NCBI RefSeq assembly: GCF_927798095.1
Contig: NZ_CAKMMF010000005.1
Span: forward strand, 124,001-188,000
Direction: 5' to 3'
Length of the DNA: 64,000 nt
Source of the DNA: Paenibacillus plantiphilus
GTDB taxonomy: Bacteria > Bacillota > Bacilli > Paenibacillales > Paenibacillaceae
The notes beneath the pieces were generated by a model. The model ran no database searches. It had not been told where the DNA came from and saw nothing but the letters and a program-made list of their open reading frames with translations. Shown here piece after piece: positions 49,076-58,229 of the stretch. The position numbers and the translations under genes are program-made. Numbering within the stretch: position 1 is the first letter of the stretch; each line of letters begins with the position of its first letter.

Positions 49076-49813
49076 TTGATCAGGTACAAGAGGGTCCTTA
49101 TTAAACTAAGTGGCGGAGCAGTTGCGGGCAGCACGGAATTTGGTTTTGAGCCGGAAAGACTGAATTACATTGCCAACGAAATTATGTCCGTTGTGAATCT
49201 GGGTGTCGAGGTGTCATTAGTTATTGGCGGGGGCAATATATTCCGTGGCAATATGGGGGAAAGCTGGGGAATAGAGAGAGCGGAAGCCGACAACATCGGC
49301 ACGCTGGCAACGGTTATTAATAGCTTGATGCTCCGTGGAGTTCTCAAAGCGAAGACAGGCAAAGAGGTGCGTGTCATGACAGCACTGCCTGTTACATCCG
49401 TTGCCGAGCCGTATATCAGACTAAGGGCAGCGCATCACTTGGAAAAGGGGTACATTGTAATCTTTGCTGGTGGCAACGGGCAGCCTTATGTTACAACAGA
49501 CTATCCCTCGGTGCAAAGGGCGATTGAAGTTAATTGCGAGGCGCTGTTAGTTGCCAAACAAGGCGTTGATGGCGTTCTTAATGCAGATCCCAAGCACGAC
49601 AACGGTGCACGAAAATTCAAGGCCCTTCATTACAACGATGTTCTGCAGCATAATTTAAAGGTAATGGATCAGTCAGCTTTCATCTTGGCCAGAGACTACA
49701 ATCTGCCCATGCATGTGTTCAACTTCGACAGGCCGGGCTCGATGAGAGAGATTTGCCAAGGGGCAAATAACGGAACGATCATTAGTCGTGAATCTGTTCT
49801 GGAATTGGAGTAA
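49076..49813 (+). CDS. pyrH: UMP kinase (PyrH) paralogue
   Basis: The 245-residue protein starts at TTG 49076, with GGAGG eight bases upstream. It follows PyrH: YKRVLIKLSGGAVAG (phosphate loop), GGGNIFRG, DNIGTLATVINSLML, NGQPYVTTDYPSVQRA and NADPKHD. It phosphorylates UMP to UDP. The core pyrH of Firmicutes usually sits between tsf and frr, which are absent here, so this is likely an accessory copy. Its leader attenuator suggests induction on demand, for example as a resistant replacement enzyme. That role is inference. Confidence 0.9.
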   Translation: MIRYKRVLIKLSGGAVAGSTEFGFEPERLNYIANEIMSVVNLGVEVSLVIGGGNIFRGNMGESWGIERAEADNIGTLATVINSLMLRGVLKAKTGKEVRVMTALPVTSVAEPYIRLRAAHHLEKGYIVIFAGGNGQPYVTTDYPSVQRAIEVNCEALLVAKQGVDGVLNADPKHDNGARKFKALHYNDVLQHNLKVMDQSAFILARDYNLPMHVFNFDRPGSMREICQGANNGTIISRESVLELE

Positions 49814-49990
49814 CCTTGAATGGGAAGTGCGTGTCTCAGATTTCAAGTCCAGCGGACTCAAAATGACTCACTGGTGCTCTGCCTATCGGTAGACTTGTAA
49901 TGTTATGAGGCGCAGCTCATAGAGAGCCGACCGGTCCTTGATGTGTTCTTGAAGTGGTTGGAAGATCAGCAGCTTTGCGTCGGCATTTAA

Positions 49991-50178
49991 CTGCTAAAGT
50001 ACCTCTCCTGCATCCAATATAGCTGCCCAGATTCGGAATAACTGCAATAATACATCAACTATTACCAGAAACCAGCATATTCCGTAATTTGTTGCTTTTT
50101 TGCTGCACTATTGCAGGTAAGAAGCTTGAAATGGTCCATTCTGGTCATGTTACCTGTATTTTTGCAGTAACGTAGATG
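49991..50178 (+). repeat. About 190-bp dispersed repeat, copy A
   Basis: It aligns along its whole length, after reverse complementing, to 55777-55963. Shared blocks are CTGC(A/T)AAAGTAC, CTCCTGCATCCAATA, CTGCA(A/T)(A/T)AATACATC, TTTTTTGCTGCACT and GGTAA...GCTTGAAAT. The rest of the gap 49814-50339 has no gene and no clear motif beyond this. Confidence 0.75.
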
Positions 50179-50339
50179 AAAGCAGCGATTGGAGCGGAAT
50201 ATTGTAGCGGACGCCGCAAAAAAAGAAGCTGCTCAAAAGTTCGCACTTGAGACAGCTTCCTCATTTAGATTCGTATAAATCCAGGCTCCACATGTGTGGA
50301 GCTAGTCACATCAAAGCATTCAATTCGCTGCCCGCCCCG

Positions 50340-51074
50340 CTATTCTTTCTCAGCAGCAATAATCAAGAACATCGGTCTTCGATTCTCATCGTTCATCAGG
50401 GGATCGCTCTTCAGCATTTCATCGGATGGCATCGTCTCTTTAACAGCCCTTAATGCAAAGCCGGCTCCAATCAAATCATTGATGTAGGTGGAGATTGTAC
50501 GATGGTATTTCATCACATCTGCTGTCAAGAAGGCTGTTTCCCGCATTCCTTCTGACTGATAGTGATCTACCGGCCAGTGCAGACGGTTTCCTTGATCATC
50601 GTAATGCCAATCCTGCTCATGGCGGGAGGTGAATATAGGGTGCTCGACAGAGAAAATAAAGGTGCCGCCTTGTCTCAGACAATGATGCACCTTCCTGCTA
50701 ATGGCTTCGAAGGATTCGATATAGTGGAAGGCCAACGAGCTGATAACGACATCAAATTGCTGCTGTGAGAAATGGATGTCCTCAATTGGCATTTGCAAAT
50801 ATGAAATTGCAGGATCGTCTGTTTGCTGACGCGCCTTTTGAAGCATTTTTGCAGATATATCAACGCCTACTACTGAGCTTGCCTGCTGTTCTCGGGCATA
50901 CCGGCAATGCCAGCCGAAGCCGCAGCCCAGATCCAGCACGTTCTTATTGCGCAGCTCCGGCAGCAATGACCGGAACACATGCCATTCTCCCGCAGCAGCA
51001 AGTCCGCCAATTGAACGGGGCATTTGCTCATAGGCAGAAAAGAAGTTGGAATCATCATATTTGTTTTGTTTCAT
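50340..51074 (-). CDS. Class I SAM-dependent methyltransferase
   Basis: The 244-residue protein starts at ATG 51074 (a longer ATG at 51086 lies almost on the ribosome binding site). It shows NVLDLGCGFGWHCRYA (SAM motif I), VVGVDISAKMLQKAR, DVVISSLAFHYIESFEAIS and the C-terminal strand FLIIAAE. It is a soluble methyltransferase of the UbiE/Bud23-like broad group without a predicted substrate. Its direction is opposite to the next, broken transporter. Confidence 0.87.
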   Translation of the reverse strand: MKQNKYDDSNFFSAYEQMPRSIGGLAAAGEWHVFRSLLPELRNKNVLDLGCGFGWHCRYAREQQASSVVGVDISAKMLQKARQQTDDPAISYLQMPIEDIHFSQQQFDVVISSLAFHYIESFEAISRKVHHCLRQGGTFIFSVEHPIFTSRHEQDWHYDDQGNRLHWPVDHYQSEGMRETAFLTADVMKYHRTISTYINDLIGAGFALRAVKETMPSDEMLKSDPLMNDENRRPMFLIIAAEKE

Positions 51075-51229
51075 TAGATACAACATCTCCTATACAACTG
51101 CTCGAACTTTTTCAATACGATACCAGTATTTGCTCTAAACATTGTACCAATGCGATGGCCTCAACGCCACCGGATGCGGCAAACCTCGCAATAATTGTCG
51201 AAGACAAACAGGAATAGGGTGCTGATACA

Positions 51230-51953
51230 ATGCAGTTGCAAAATAAATTAAAGGCGTCACAGAGTCCCTTTGTGCTGATGCCGATTTACTGCTAATGTGG
51301 GGTTCGCTTGCGGCTGTAAGCAAACTGCTGCTGAATCATTTAGACAGCTATCAGGTTTTATTTTATATGTACGGACTAGGGGCGGCTGTGTTTGTTATCA
51401 TTATGTGCTTCAAAGCGTCCCTGACCGAGCTAGTAACTTGGAGGGCATCGGAGCTTACTTTGTTGCTCTTATGCGGCATTCTCGGCTTTCTCTATGATTT
51501 CTTTTATTTGAAATCCCTTGGGCTTATTCCTGCAGTGGAAGCGTCGATGCTTAACTACTTATTTCCGATCTTCATTGTTATATTTGCTGTTCCCATCCAT
51601 AAAGAAAAGCTGGACCGTTATAAGATCGCTTCCATTGCGATGGGCCTAATGGGGACTGTTCTTCTTATGACTTTATACTGCCTGGCATGGTGGATTTCTA
51701 CGGTGTTCTTTGGTTAAGCATGAGCAATATCATGCTTGGATTCTTTCTATATTTTCGAGCTTTGAAATATTCACCGGCTTCTATAATCGCCAGCTTCACC
51801 TTCTTCACCCCGTTTGTTACCCTGATCTTTATTATGCTGCTGTTGGGAGAGAAGCTGACTGCCCTGGACGGCGTCGCAGCGCTGCTCATTCTACTAAGCT
51901 TGCCTGTTCAACGAATAGGCAATCGTTCTCTGTCGAAGAGGCGCTCAGAATGA
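51230..51953 (+). pseudogene. EamA/DMT-family transporter, decayed
   Basis: ATG 51230 opens a frame that stops at about 51294, and the transporter continues in another frame from MWGSLAAVSKLLL (51295) through about four helices to 51717. A third frame resumes at about 51687 with SNIMLGFFLYFRALKYSPASII and GEKLTALDG, the final helices. About 60-80 residues between GTVLLMT and the last part are missing. The gene has at least two frame changes and an internal deletion, so it is not functional. Confidence 0.78.
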
Positions 51954-52042
51954 AAGCAGCCTTCATCGTTGCGGATGAAAGCTGCTGCTGCTGTTTGTCG
52001 TATGAATTGTCGTATAAGGAAACGAACGATTGGAGGCGGCGG

Positions 52043-52504
52043 CTATTCCTTCTGCTCCACACTTAATTCTTTAGATACGCCGAAGCTTTCCGTGTGATTG
52101 TTCTCAGCTAACACAAGTTTGATCGCATACGTACCAGGTTCCACTATTTGTAAAGGAAATGGAGCAGCATCCTTGATCGGGCCTAGCAATTTGCCGTCCA
52201 AATAAACATGGATATGTCCTTCTCCATCGACGGGTTCTCCTCCATAATGCTCGCTGGACAGCTTCAAGTCAGTAACGGCCTTAATATAAAATGTGCCCTT
52301 TTCTTCATAAGCGGTCGCATCAAGCGAATACGCTGCTTCCCCAGCAGGAGGGGTGCTGGCAGGCTGCACAGCAGGGTCCGATTGTGCAGCATGCTGATTA
52401 TGAGATGGATCACTTGCCGTGTTATTCCCGCATCCAATCATGATGATGCAAAGTACCGATAGTGACAATACAACGAGCTGCTTCTTTATCACTTGTCCAA
52501 CCAT
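52043..52504 (-). CDS. Lipoprotein with DUF4399-like domain
   Basis: The 153-residue protein has a signal peptide ending in IMIGC, a short linker, and a beta-rich domain with GEGHIHVYLDGKLLGPI, EPGTYAIKLVLAENNHTE. This resembles DUF4399-type beta sandwiches found in membrane-attached proteins. ATG 52504 lies directly after AAAGGAG; GTG 52492 is an alternative. Function is unknown. Confidence 0.78.
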   Translation of the reverse strand: MVGQVIKKQLVVLSLSVLCIIMIGCGNNTASDPSHNQHAAQSDPAVQPASTPPAGEAAYSLDATAYEEKGTFYIKAVTDLKLSSEHYGGEPVDGEGHIHVYLDGKLLGPIKDAAPFPLQIVEPGTYAIKLVLAENNHTESFGVSKELSVEQKE

Positions 52505-52634
52505 CTCCTTTAGGCAATAATTGTATCTGAGGGATATCCTCTAGTCATTATTCTAACGCGCGAGTTCACCTGCTTACATGCATTCATCAAAGAGTTTTCC
52601 TGATATGACTTAATCCGTGAAAGGATGGAATGAA

Positions 52635-53048
52635 GTGCTGGACCACATTGACATGGAAATCATACGCTGCTTGCAAAATAACTCAAGAATGCAGTGGAAA
52701 CAAATCGGAGAGATCGTTCATATGTCCGGGGTAGCTGTCGCCAACCGCATTCAGCGATTGGAGGAGCTCGGGGTTATTGAGGGATATACAGTCCGTTTAA
52801 ATGAGAAATTGTTAGGCAATATCTTCTGTATTTTCGTTATCGTGATGATAAAGGACTACAAGCATACGAAATTTCAAGAATTCATTCAGGAGCATGATGA
52901 AATCAAAGAGGCTCACCGTGTCAGTGGGGAGCCGTGTTTTATTCTCAAAGTACAAGTGCCTGATCACAACCGACTTTCCAAGCTTCTGGACGATATCCTA
53001 TTCTTCGGCAATTATAAAATCAATATATCCATCGGCCAGTATAAGTAA
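52635..53048 (+). CDS. Lrp/AsnC family transcriptional regulator
   Basis: The 137-residue protein starts at GTG 52635; GTG 52617 is an alternative. It shows LDHIDMEIIRCLQNNSRMQWKQIGEIVHMSGVAVANRIQRLEELGVIEGY, the Lrp winged helix, and a RAM ligand-binding domain (DEIKEAHRVSGEPCFILKVQV). It is a feast/famine-type regulator, probably amino-acid responsive. Neither neighbour looks like an obvious target, except perhaps the broken EamA transporter, which is a common Lrp target class. Confidence 0.88.
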   Translation: MLDHIDMEIIRCLQNNSRMQWKQIGEIVHMSGVAVANRIQRLEELGVIEGYTVRLNEKLLGNIFCIFVIVMIKDYKHTKFQEFIQEHDEIKEAHRVSGEPCFILKVQVPDHNRLSKLLDDILFFGNYKINISIGQYK

Positions 53049-53181
53049 TCGGAGACTGCGAATTAAATAGATGTGTCGAACACTATTCACAAGCCCATAT
53101 TCGTTGTAAAATGAATCATATAGTTCTGTCTGATAAAATGAAGTTCCATTCAATGAAACTCATTTATGGGAGGGATTCGTT

Positions 53182-53937
53182 TTGAACAGTAAAGAACGAT
53201 TTTCGAACCGGGTCGATACATACGTAAAGTACCGCCCGACTTATCCGAGTGAAGCGATTGATTATTTGTACGATGTTGTCGGACTGCGCATGCATGGTGA
53301 AGTGGCGGATATCGGTGCAGGAACGGGCATTTTCTCTGAATTGCTTGTGCAGCGCGGGAGCCATGTGACAGCGGTCGAGCCGAATCAGGAGATGCGGGAG
53401 GCTGCCGTGCAGAAGCTTGGGGGGAAGCCGAATTTTCGCGCCATGTCCGGGTCAGCCGAGGCAACGGGGTTGCCGGATCACTCCGTAGATTTAATTGTTT
53501 GTGCGCAAGCGTTCCACTGGTTCGACCGTCCGGCGGCGCAAGCGGAATTCAGACGTATTCTGAAGGCGGGCGGGAAGGTTGTTTTGATATGGAATTCACG
53601 GCTTACGCACGGAACCCCGTTTCGGGAGGATTATGACCGATTGCTTCATACTTTCGGGACCGACTACCACAAGGTGAATCATAAGAACATTTCGCCTGAG
53701 GCGCTGGCCACCTTCTTCAAGGCAGGGGAGATGCACGAAGTGCGGTTCACGAATGGACAAGCATTTGATTTTGAAGGGCTGAGCGGCCGGCTGCTCTCCT
53801 CATCCTACAGCCCAGAACCCGGGGATCATAACTACGAGCCTATGATACAGGAGCTGCGGAGTCTGTTCGACCGGAATAAGCAGGACGGGAAAGTGTCGTT
53901 TGACTATGAGACGGAGCTGTTCTGGGGCGAGATTTAG
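53182..53937 (+). CDS. Class I SAM-dependent methyltransferase
   Basis: The 251-residue protein starts at TTG 53182, with GGAGGG seven bases upstream. VADIGAGTGIFSELLVQRG is motif I, VTAVEPNQEMREAA motif II and VDLIVCAQAFHWFD the post-motif region. The C-terminal helices LSGRLLSSSYSPEPG and TELFWGEI match methyltransferase type 11 proteins with a common SSSY-P block. The substrate is unknown. An A-rich promoter for the next unit begins directly after the stop codon. Confidence 0.88.
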   Translation: MNSKERFSNRVDTYVKYRPTYPSEAIDYLYDVVGLRMHGEVADIGAGTGIFSELLVQRGSHVTAVEPNQEMREAAVQKLGGKPNFRAMSGSAEATGLPDHSVDLIVCAQAFHWFDRPAAQAEFRRILKAGGKVVLIWNSRLTHGTPFREDYDRLLHTFGTDYHKVNHKNISPEALATFFKAGEMHEVRFTNGQAFDFEGLSGRLLSSSYSPEPGDHNYEPMIQELRSLFDRNKQDGKVSFDYETELFWGEI

Positions 53938-54158
53938 TTTACAAAAACATAATTAACCTATAAAATAGTGGAAGATTATTGTTGGAAGGGGAATTCATAC
54001 TTTATGCCAGTTTCTTTGTAATGGACTCAGAGAGCATCGGAAATTCTCGTTATTTACGTTAACGGGATACGTGCGTCTTCTTGACCCATCTCAAGGAACT
54101 TCAAGCAAAGTATGTGATCGATACTTGCGGAGTGCCCTTATTGGGGCACTCCTTTATT
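53938..54158 (+). promoter_or_regulatory. Promoter and candidate attenuated leader of the GNAT fusion gene
   Basis: TTTACA (53938-53943) and TAAAAT (53961-53966) are 17 bases apart. A leader of about 185 bases follows, with a very short frame MPVSL at 54003 after GGAAGGGG, a hairpin AAGTAT/ATACTT near 54109-54126, and a terminator (GGAGTGCCC/GGGCACTCC, 54129-54152, then TTTATTTG). The gene starts 40 bases after it. The layout fits a transcriptional attenuator, but the switch is not proven. Confidence 0.5.
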
Positions 54159-54198
54159 TGCATCGCCCTATCCAAAATAATCCACGAGGTGTTTGATA

Positions 54199-55716
54199 AT
54201 GAGTAATCAGTTTACGATAGATGCAGCTTCCATTAGATTAAGAAGATTCTCGCAGCATGATTATGACGCGCTTTATGAGCTTACAAGGCAACCGGAAATT
54301 ACAGACCTTCTACCGGATTGGCGCATGACGGAGGAGCAGCTCACGGAGTTTCTCAGCTTTATCATAACAAGCTATGAGAAGTTTGATCCTGAGGATGTTC
54401 GAGTTTTACTGGCCGTTGAGCATAAGGAGGAGGCGCGGCTTATTGGATGGTGCGGCGTATTCCCGAACGATATGCTGGACCCGTCAGTCAGAGAGGTGGC
54501 CTACGCCATCTCCAACAATTACCGCAATCGGGGTTATACGACGAGCGCAGTTCGTGCGCTGGTTTCATACCTGTTGGAGAACACGGAGCTCCATCAGATC
54601 GTTGCGATTGCCAAACTCTGCAACCCTGCTTCACGCAGAGTGCTGGAGAAAGCGGGCTTCCGCCACATTCATCAGGTCAAGCTATCGGATCAGGATAACT
54701 ACGATTATTTCGAGATACGAAGCAGGGAGTGCGGTACAATGGCTCGCGCTGACATGCTGGATATTCGCAGAGCAGCGGTTGATGATGCGGAGGTGTTAAT
54801 GGAGATTGCAGTAAGAGCATTTGATGCAGAGATGACCAAATGGCTTCAAGAGGGAGAAACGCCTGACAGCAATCTGCGCCCGCCAAGCTATGATTCGATA
54901 GCAATGCACAGCTACACGATTCGGGAAATGTTCAGCTATGTTATCGTATTCGAGGGACGAACGATCGGCGGGGCCAGCATCAATTATGCGGGGAGAAGAC
55001 ATGCGAGACTGGATAAAATATTTATAGACCCGATCTATCAGGGACGAGGGATTGGCTCGAAGGTCATGTTCCTCCTTGAAGGCGAGTTTCCTCTTGTTGA
55101 AGTGTGGAAGCTGGAAACCTCCGGCAGACAGGTCAGCAATCATCATTTCTATGAAAAGGCGGGCTTCACACGAACGTATGAGTCAGAGTCGGAATTCGGT
55201 TACGAGAAACGCAGGAAGGCGGTCAGTTCCACCACATCGGATAAAATAGAAACCAAGCAGATTGAGATGGTTCAATCCAGAATTGTGAAGCAGAACCTTT
55301 CGCATGCGGAGTTTGAGGAATGCTCCATGCAGGAGATCGATTATTATGGCATCCATATGGAGCATTGCCGGTACAGTAACAGCAGCTTGCGGGGCAGCCA
55401 GTTTACCGATTGCAATATGAGCGATGTCAAATTTACGAATATCAATTTCACCCATGCTCTTCTGGCTGATCTGAGGTTAAGCAATAGTGAGATTGGACTT
55501 GTTTCCTTGGACGGCGTCCACTTCCACGATACGAATCTAGGGGCAGAGAGGAATCCTATTCTCTTCGAACGATGTGATTTAAGCGGCAGTCAAATTCGCA
55601 GCTGCAATCTTTCGAACGTCAATATTCAACTATGCGAGATGTCGGGGATGCGTATCAATGACATACCGATTGAAGAGCTGTTGACGGCGTACTATAGAAG
55701 GGCAGCCAAACGATAG
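54199..55716 (+). CDS. Tandem GNAT acetyltransferase fused to pentapeptide-like repeats
   Basis: The 505-residue protein starts at ATG 54199, with GAGGTG eight bases upstream. A first GNAT domain spans about 1-175 (VAYAISNNYRNRGYTTSAVRAL as acetyl-CoA loop, NPASRRVLEKAGF). A second spans about 185-340 (LDKIFIDPIYQGRGIGSKVM, NHHFYEKAGFTRTYE). The last about 150 residues form a right-handed beta helix of pentapeptide-like repeats (HAEFEECSMQEIDYYG, SLRGSQFTDCNMSDVKFTNINF). Beta helices of this kind mimic DNA and protect gyrase in some resistance proteins, so a protective or docking role is possible. Confidence 0.85.
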   Translation: MSNQFTIDAASIRLRRFSQHDYDALYELTRQPEITDLLPDWRMTEEQLTEFLSFIITSYEKFDPEDVRVLLAVEHKEEARLIGWCGVFPNDMLDPSVREVAYAISNNYRNRGYTTSAVRALVSYLLENTELHQIVAIAKLCNPASRRVLEKAGFRHIHQVKLSDQDNYDYFEIRSRECGTMARADMLDIRRAAVDDAEVLMEIAVRAFDAEMTKWLQEGETPDSNLRPPSYDSIAMHSYTIREMFSYVIVFEGRTIGGASINYAGRRHARLDKIFIDPIYQGRGIGSKVMFLLEGEFPLVEVWKLETSGRQVSNHHFYEKAGFTRTYESESEFGYEKRRKAVSSTTSDKIETKQIEMVQSRIVKQNLSHAEFEECSMQEIDYYGIHMEHCRYSNSSLRGSQFTDCNMSDVKFTNINFTHALLADLRLSNSEIGLVSLDGVHFHDTNLGAERNPILFERCDLSGSQIRSCNLSNVNIQLCEMSGMRINDIPIEELLTAYYRRAAKR

Positions 55717-55776
55717 AAGGCTCCGCCCAGATTGCAAATATATGTTAGGGTTTCGCTGCTCCAACCTCTTGCTTGC

Positions 55777-55963
55777 ATCTTCGTTGCTGCATAAATACAT
55801 ATGATTGGACTAGAAAGCGCTATTTCAAGCCAATTACGTGCAAAAGTGCAGCAAAAAAGCAGAGAAGTACCATATACGCTGGGGTTTGGCGATATCTGAT
55901 GTATTTTTGCAGGTACTCCGTCTGCGCGAAGCTCTATTGGATGCAGGAGATGTACTTTTGCAG
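55777..55963 (-). repeat. About 190-bp dispersed repeat, copy B (inverted relative to copy A)
   Basis: The reverse complement aligns over its full length with 49991-50178. Sequence continuing to about 56060 also holds TTGCAGGTA motifs of the same kind. The gap 55717-56247 otherwise contains only the terminator at 56148. No gene was found in it. Confidence 0.75.
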
Positions 55964-56147
55964 GTATGTACGATTGATAGCAGGGATGGTGGAGTTTGCA
56001 ACTCATTCATATCCATCGGATTTTCTCAACAGCCTGAATATTGCAGGTATATGGGGAGTGGGAGTAGTTTCTTAAGATGGGTGACGTATTCGACGTCATG
56101 AGAGTTTTTGTTGGAATCTGCGAGTGAGTCAGTCCCTAATAATGAGC

Positions 56148-56194
56148 AAAGACGCCGCCAAAGCCACTATGCAAGTGGGATTGGCGGCGTCTTT
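56148..56194 (-). terminator. Strong terminator of the DUF5050 gene
   Basis: AAAGACGCCGCCAA (56148-56161) pairs perfectly with TTGGCGGCGTCTTT (56181-56194) over 14 bp, 53 bases after the stop codon on minus. Confidence 0.85.
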
Positions 56195-56247
56195 GCGTAT
56201 ACAAATTCGGATGCGGCAGCCGCATCCTCTTCTCTGAGCGGGCTGTG

Positions 56248-57558
56248 TTAACCCTTGGCAACTAGCAGGATGTAGGATACCGCTTCGTTCGTGAGCTTGA
56301 GCGTCGTCTTGCCGTCAAAGCCCATGCGGTAGAGGGAGCCGCTGTCCGCTTTATTAATATAGAAGATACCATTGATATCGGCCTCATAGTAGGATATATC
56401 CCACAAAACACCCTCCATCTTTTTGAGCGTGGAGTCAGGTCTGACGATATAAGAGCTGTCCTCTGTGAACAATATAGTGGCCTGCACTTGGCCATTCTTC
56501 ATCAGGTTGCTGACACTGACTACGTCCTTAACAGGGAGTGTCTTCGTGCCCGTTACTTTATTGTTGGCAACTGTGCTGACAAAGGCTTTGCCCGCGTCAT
56601 TGAGATAGACGTATTTATTTTTATCCACGGCAGCAATGTCGGTCACACTGCTCTTGCTCAAATCGATTCTTGCACCGCTCTTCTGGATCAGAACGCCCTT
56701 GCCCTTCGTATAGTCGAAGTTATGCTCGGCATCGAGAAGAATGCCTTTGTTGTATAGAAAACTGCCATCGCCCGCCCATGAGCCGGAATCTACCGCATTG
56801 GCTTCGATCGGACTTTTGGCATTGACCGCTGTAGCCTTGCCGCCCTTCTTCGGAAGCGTGTAGAGCACCATGCAGTTGGTGGAGTAGCTTTGTTCCTCCG
56901 GTTTGGTATTGATCATGAGAGTAAGATGCGTACTGTCGGTGCGCGCGTAGTAAATATCTTCAATTGCGCCTGCTGCTATCCACTGCAGCTCTCCGCGTCC
57001 GTCAGCGGATCTCGAAGCAACCCATGTTGCACGGCCGTTGCGAATAGCGTTGTAGTAGACCCTTCCTTCCACAATTTTGAAGCCTGGAAATTCGGTGTCT
57101 GCCTTATCTACGACCAGCTTGGCTTCCTTGTAGCTTTTGGCGGTAGAGGGAGCGCGGTAGAGATTGCCCTTATCATTCATGAAATAAATATAATCGCCAT
57201 GTGTTTCATAATACACGATTGTCATATCGCCACTGAAGGCAGACTCGCTCGGGCTCTCGTCTGTCGTCGATAAACGCAGCAGAGCTGAGGAGTTATTGTC
57301 GCTTTGGTAGTAGATGGAGCTTCCGGCAGCCTTGAGATCATAGCCGTCGAAATCCGCTTGGATTTTTTTCGCAGGCGACCCGTCAGTCCGAATACGATAC
57401 AAGTCATCATTATGGAGATAATAGACGACAGCAACTTCCTTGGCATTGGCTGCTGCCCCTTCAACCTGATAGCCTTCCGCTCCTACTCCGGTCAATACAA
57501 GCGCAAGAATGAATAGCGATACTACGATTCGTTTCATAGAGGCTTGGATGATGTTCAT
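56248..57558 (-). CDS. Secreted DUF5050 beta-propeller-like protein
   Basis: The 436-residue protein starts at ATG 57558 with AAGGGA upstream. A signal peptide ends near residue 28, with no lipobox. The body is a series of YYxxxxDLYRIxTDG-type blades (VVYYLHNDDLYRIRTDG, YIYFMNDKGNLYRAP, IFYINKADSGSLYRMGFDG), which fits DUF5050 and prolyl-like propellers. It is extracellular and binds or reads an unknown ligand. It is monocistronic. Confidence 0.82.
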   Translation of the reverse strand: MNIIQASMKRIVVSLFILALVLTGVGAEGYQVEGAAANAKEVAVVYYLHNDDLYRIRTDGSPAKKIQADFDGYDLKAAGSSIYYQSDNNSSALLRLSTTDESPSESAFSGDMTIVYYETHGDYIYFMNDKGNLYRAPSTAKSYKEAKLVVDKADTEFPGFKIVEGRVYYNAIRNGRATWVASRSADGRGELQWIAAGAIEDIYYARTDSTHLTLMINTKPEEQSYSTNCMVLYTLPKKGGKATAVNAKSPIEANAVDSGSWAGDGSFLYNKGILLDAEHNFDYTKGKGVLIQKSGARIDLSKSSVTDIAAVDKNKYVYLNDAGKAFVSTVANNKVTGTKTLPVKDVVSVSNLMKNGQVQATILFTEDSSYIVRPDSTLKKMEGVLWDISYYEADINGIFYINKADSGSLYRMGFDGKTTLKLTNEAVSYILLVAKG

Positions 57559-57686
57559 TGAGAAATTCCCTTCTATATTGGATGATATTCAATACCATAC
57601 AATATATCGGAAAATTTAGGAATACAATTAGATGCGATTTTATATGAATAATTGCCCTGCCGCTCGTGCCTGCAATCGCGGAAGCT

Positions 57687-58229
57687 CTACGATTTTACTC
57701 GTTTCAGTCGAATGAAGGCAACTGTAAAGGTCATGAGAATCGGTACACTGACAATTAAACTTAGCGCGCCTGCTGTTATGAGGATGTTCTCCAGAAGGGT
57801 GGTCTCTCCGGCAGATTGGAGCAAGGCGTACAGAGCAAACATGATCAATGTGAAGAGGGGAGCAGCAAGGAACGGCTTCATCAGCCTTACCAGATGCGCG
57901 TATTTCTCCACCTTCGTGTCGGTATCAGTGTATATCGGCTTAGTGCCAACGGGTGCGGAGAAAATATGGATGCGTTCCTCTGAACATATATGTGTCCAGC
58001 CGCTGGCTTCGAATATGTCGCAATAATCTGCCCGATCGCTATCGCTTACTTTGTTGTAATCTACGGCATATGTTAATTGCTGAGGCTCGCTCCTTCGCAC
58101 ATAATAGCCTAGAAAAGCAAAGGATTCGAGAATCCAGCCCTCGGCAGCGAGCCGGCTTAATTTGTTCATGTCCCGTTGTTCTGAGAAGGCAAGTCCGCCT
58201 GATAGAATGAATCGTCTGTTGTTAACCAT
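57687..58229 (-). CDS. DUF2812 family membrane protein
   Basis: The 180-residue protein has a soluble N-terminal domain (RRFILSGGLAFSEQRDMNKLSRLAAEGWILESFAFLGYYVRR) with the DUF2812 pattern, followed by two membrane helices at about 118-140 and 148-170 and a basic tail. It overlaps the upstream PadR gene by eight bases. PadR-DUF2812 pairs are common in Bacillales; the membrane protein may be the regulated output or a sensor partner. Confidence 0.87.
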   Translation of the reverse strand: MVNNRRFILSGGLAFSEQRDMNKLSRLAAEGWILESFAFLGYYVRRSEPQQLTYAVDYNKVSDSDRADYCDIFEASGWTHICSEERIHIFSAPVGTKPIYTDTDTKVEKYAHLVRLMKPFLAAPLFTLIMFALYALLQSAGETTLLENILITAGALSLIVSVPILMTFTVAFIRLKRVKS

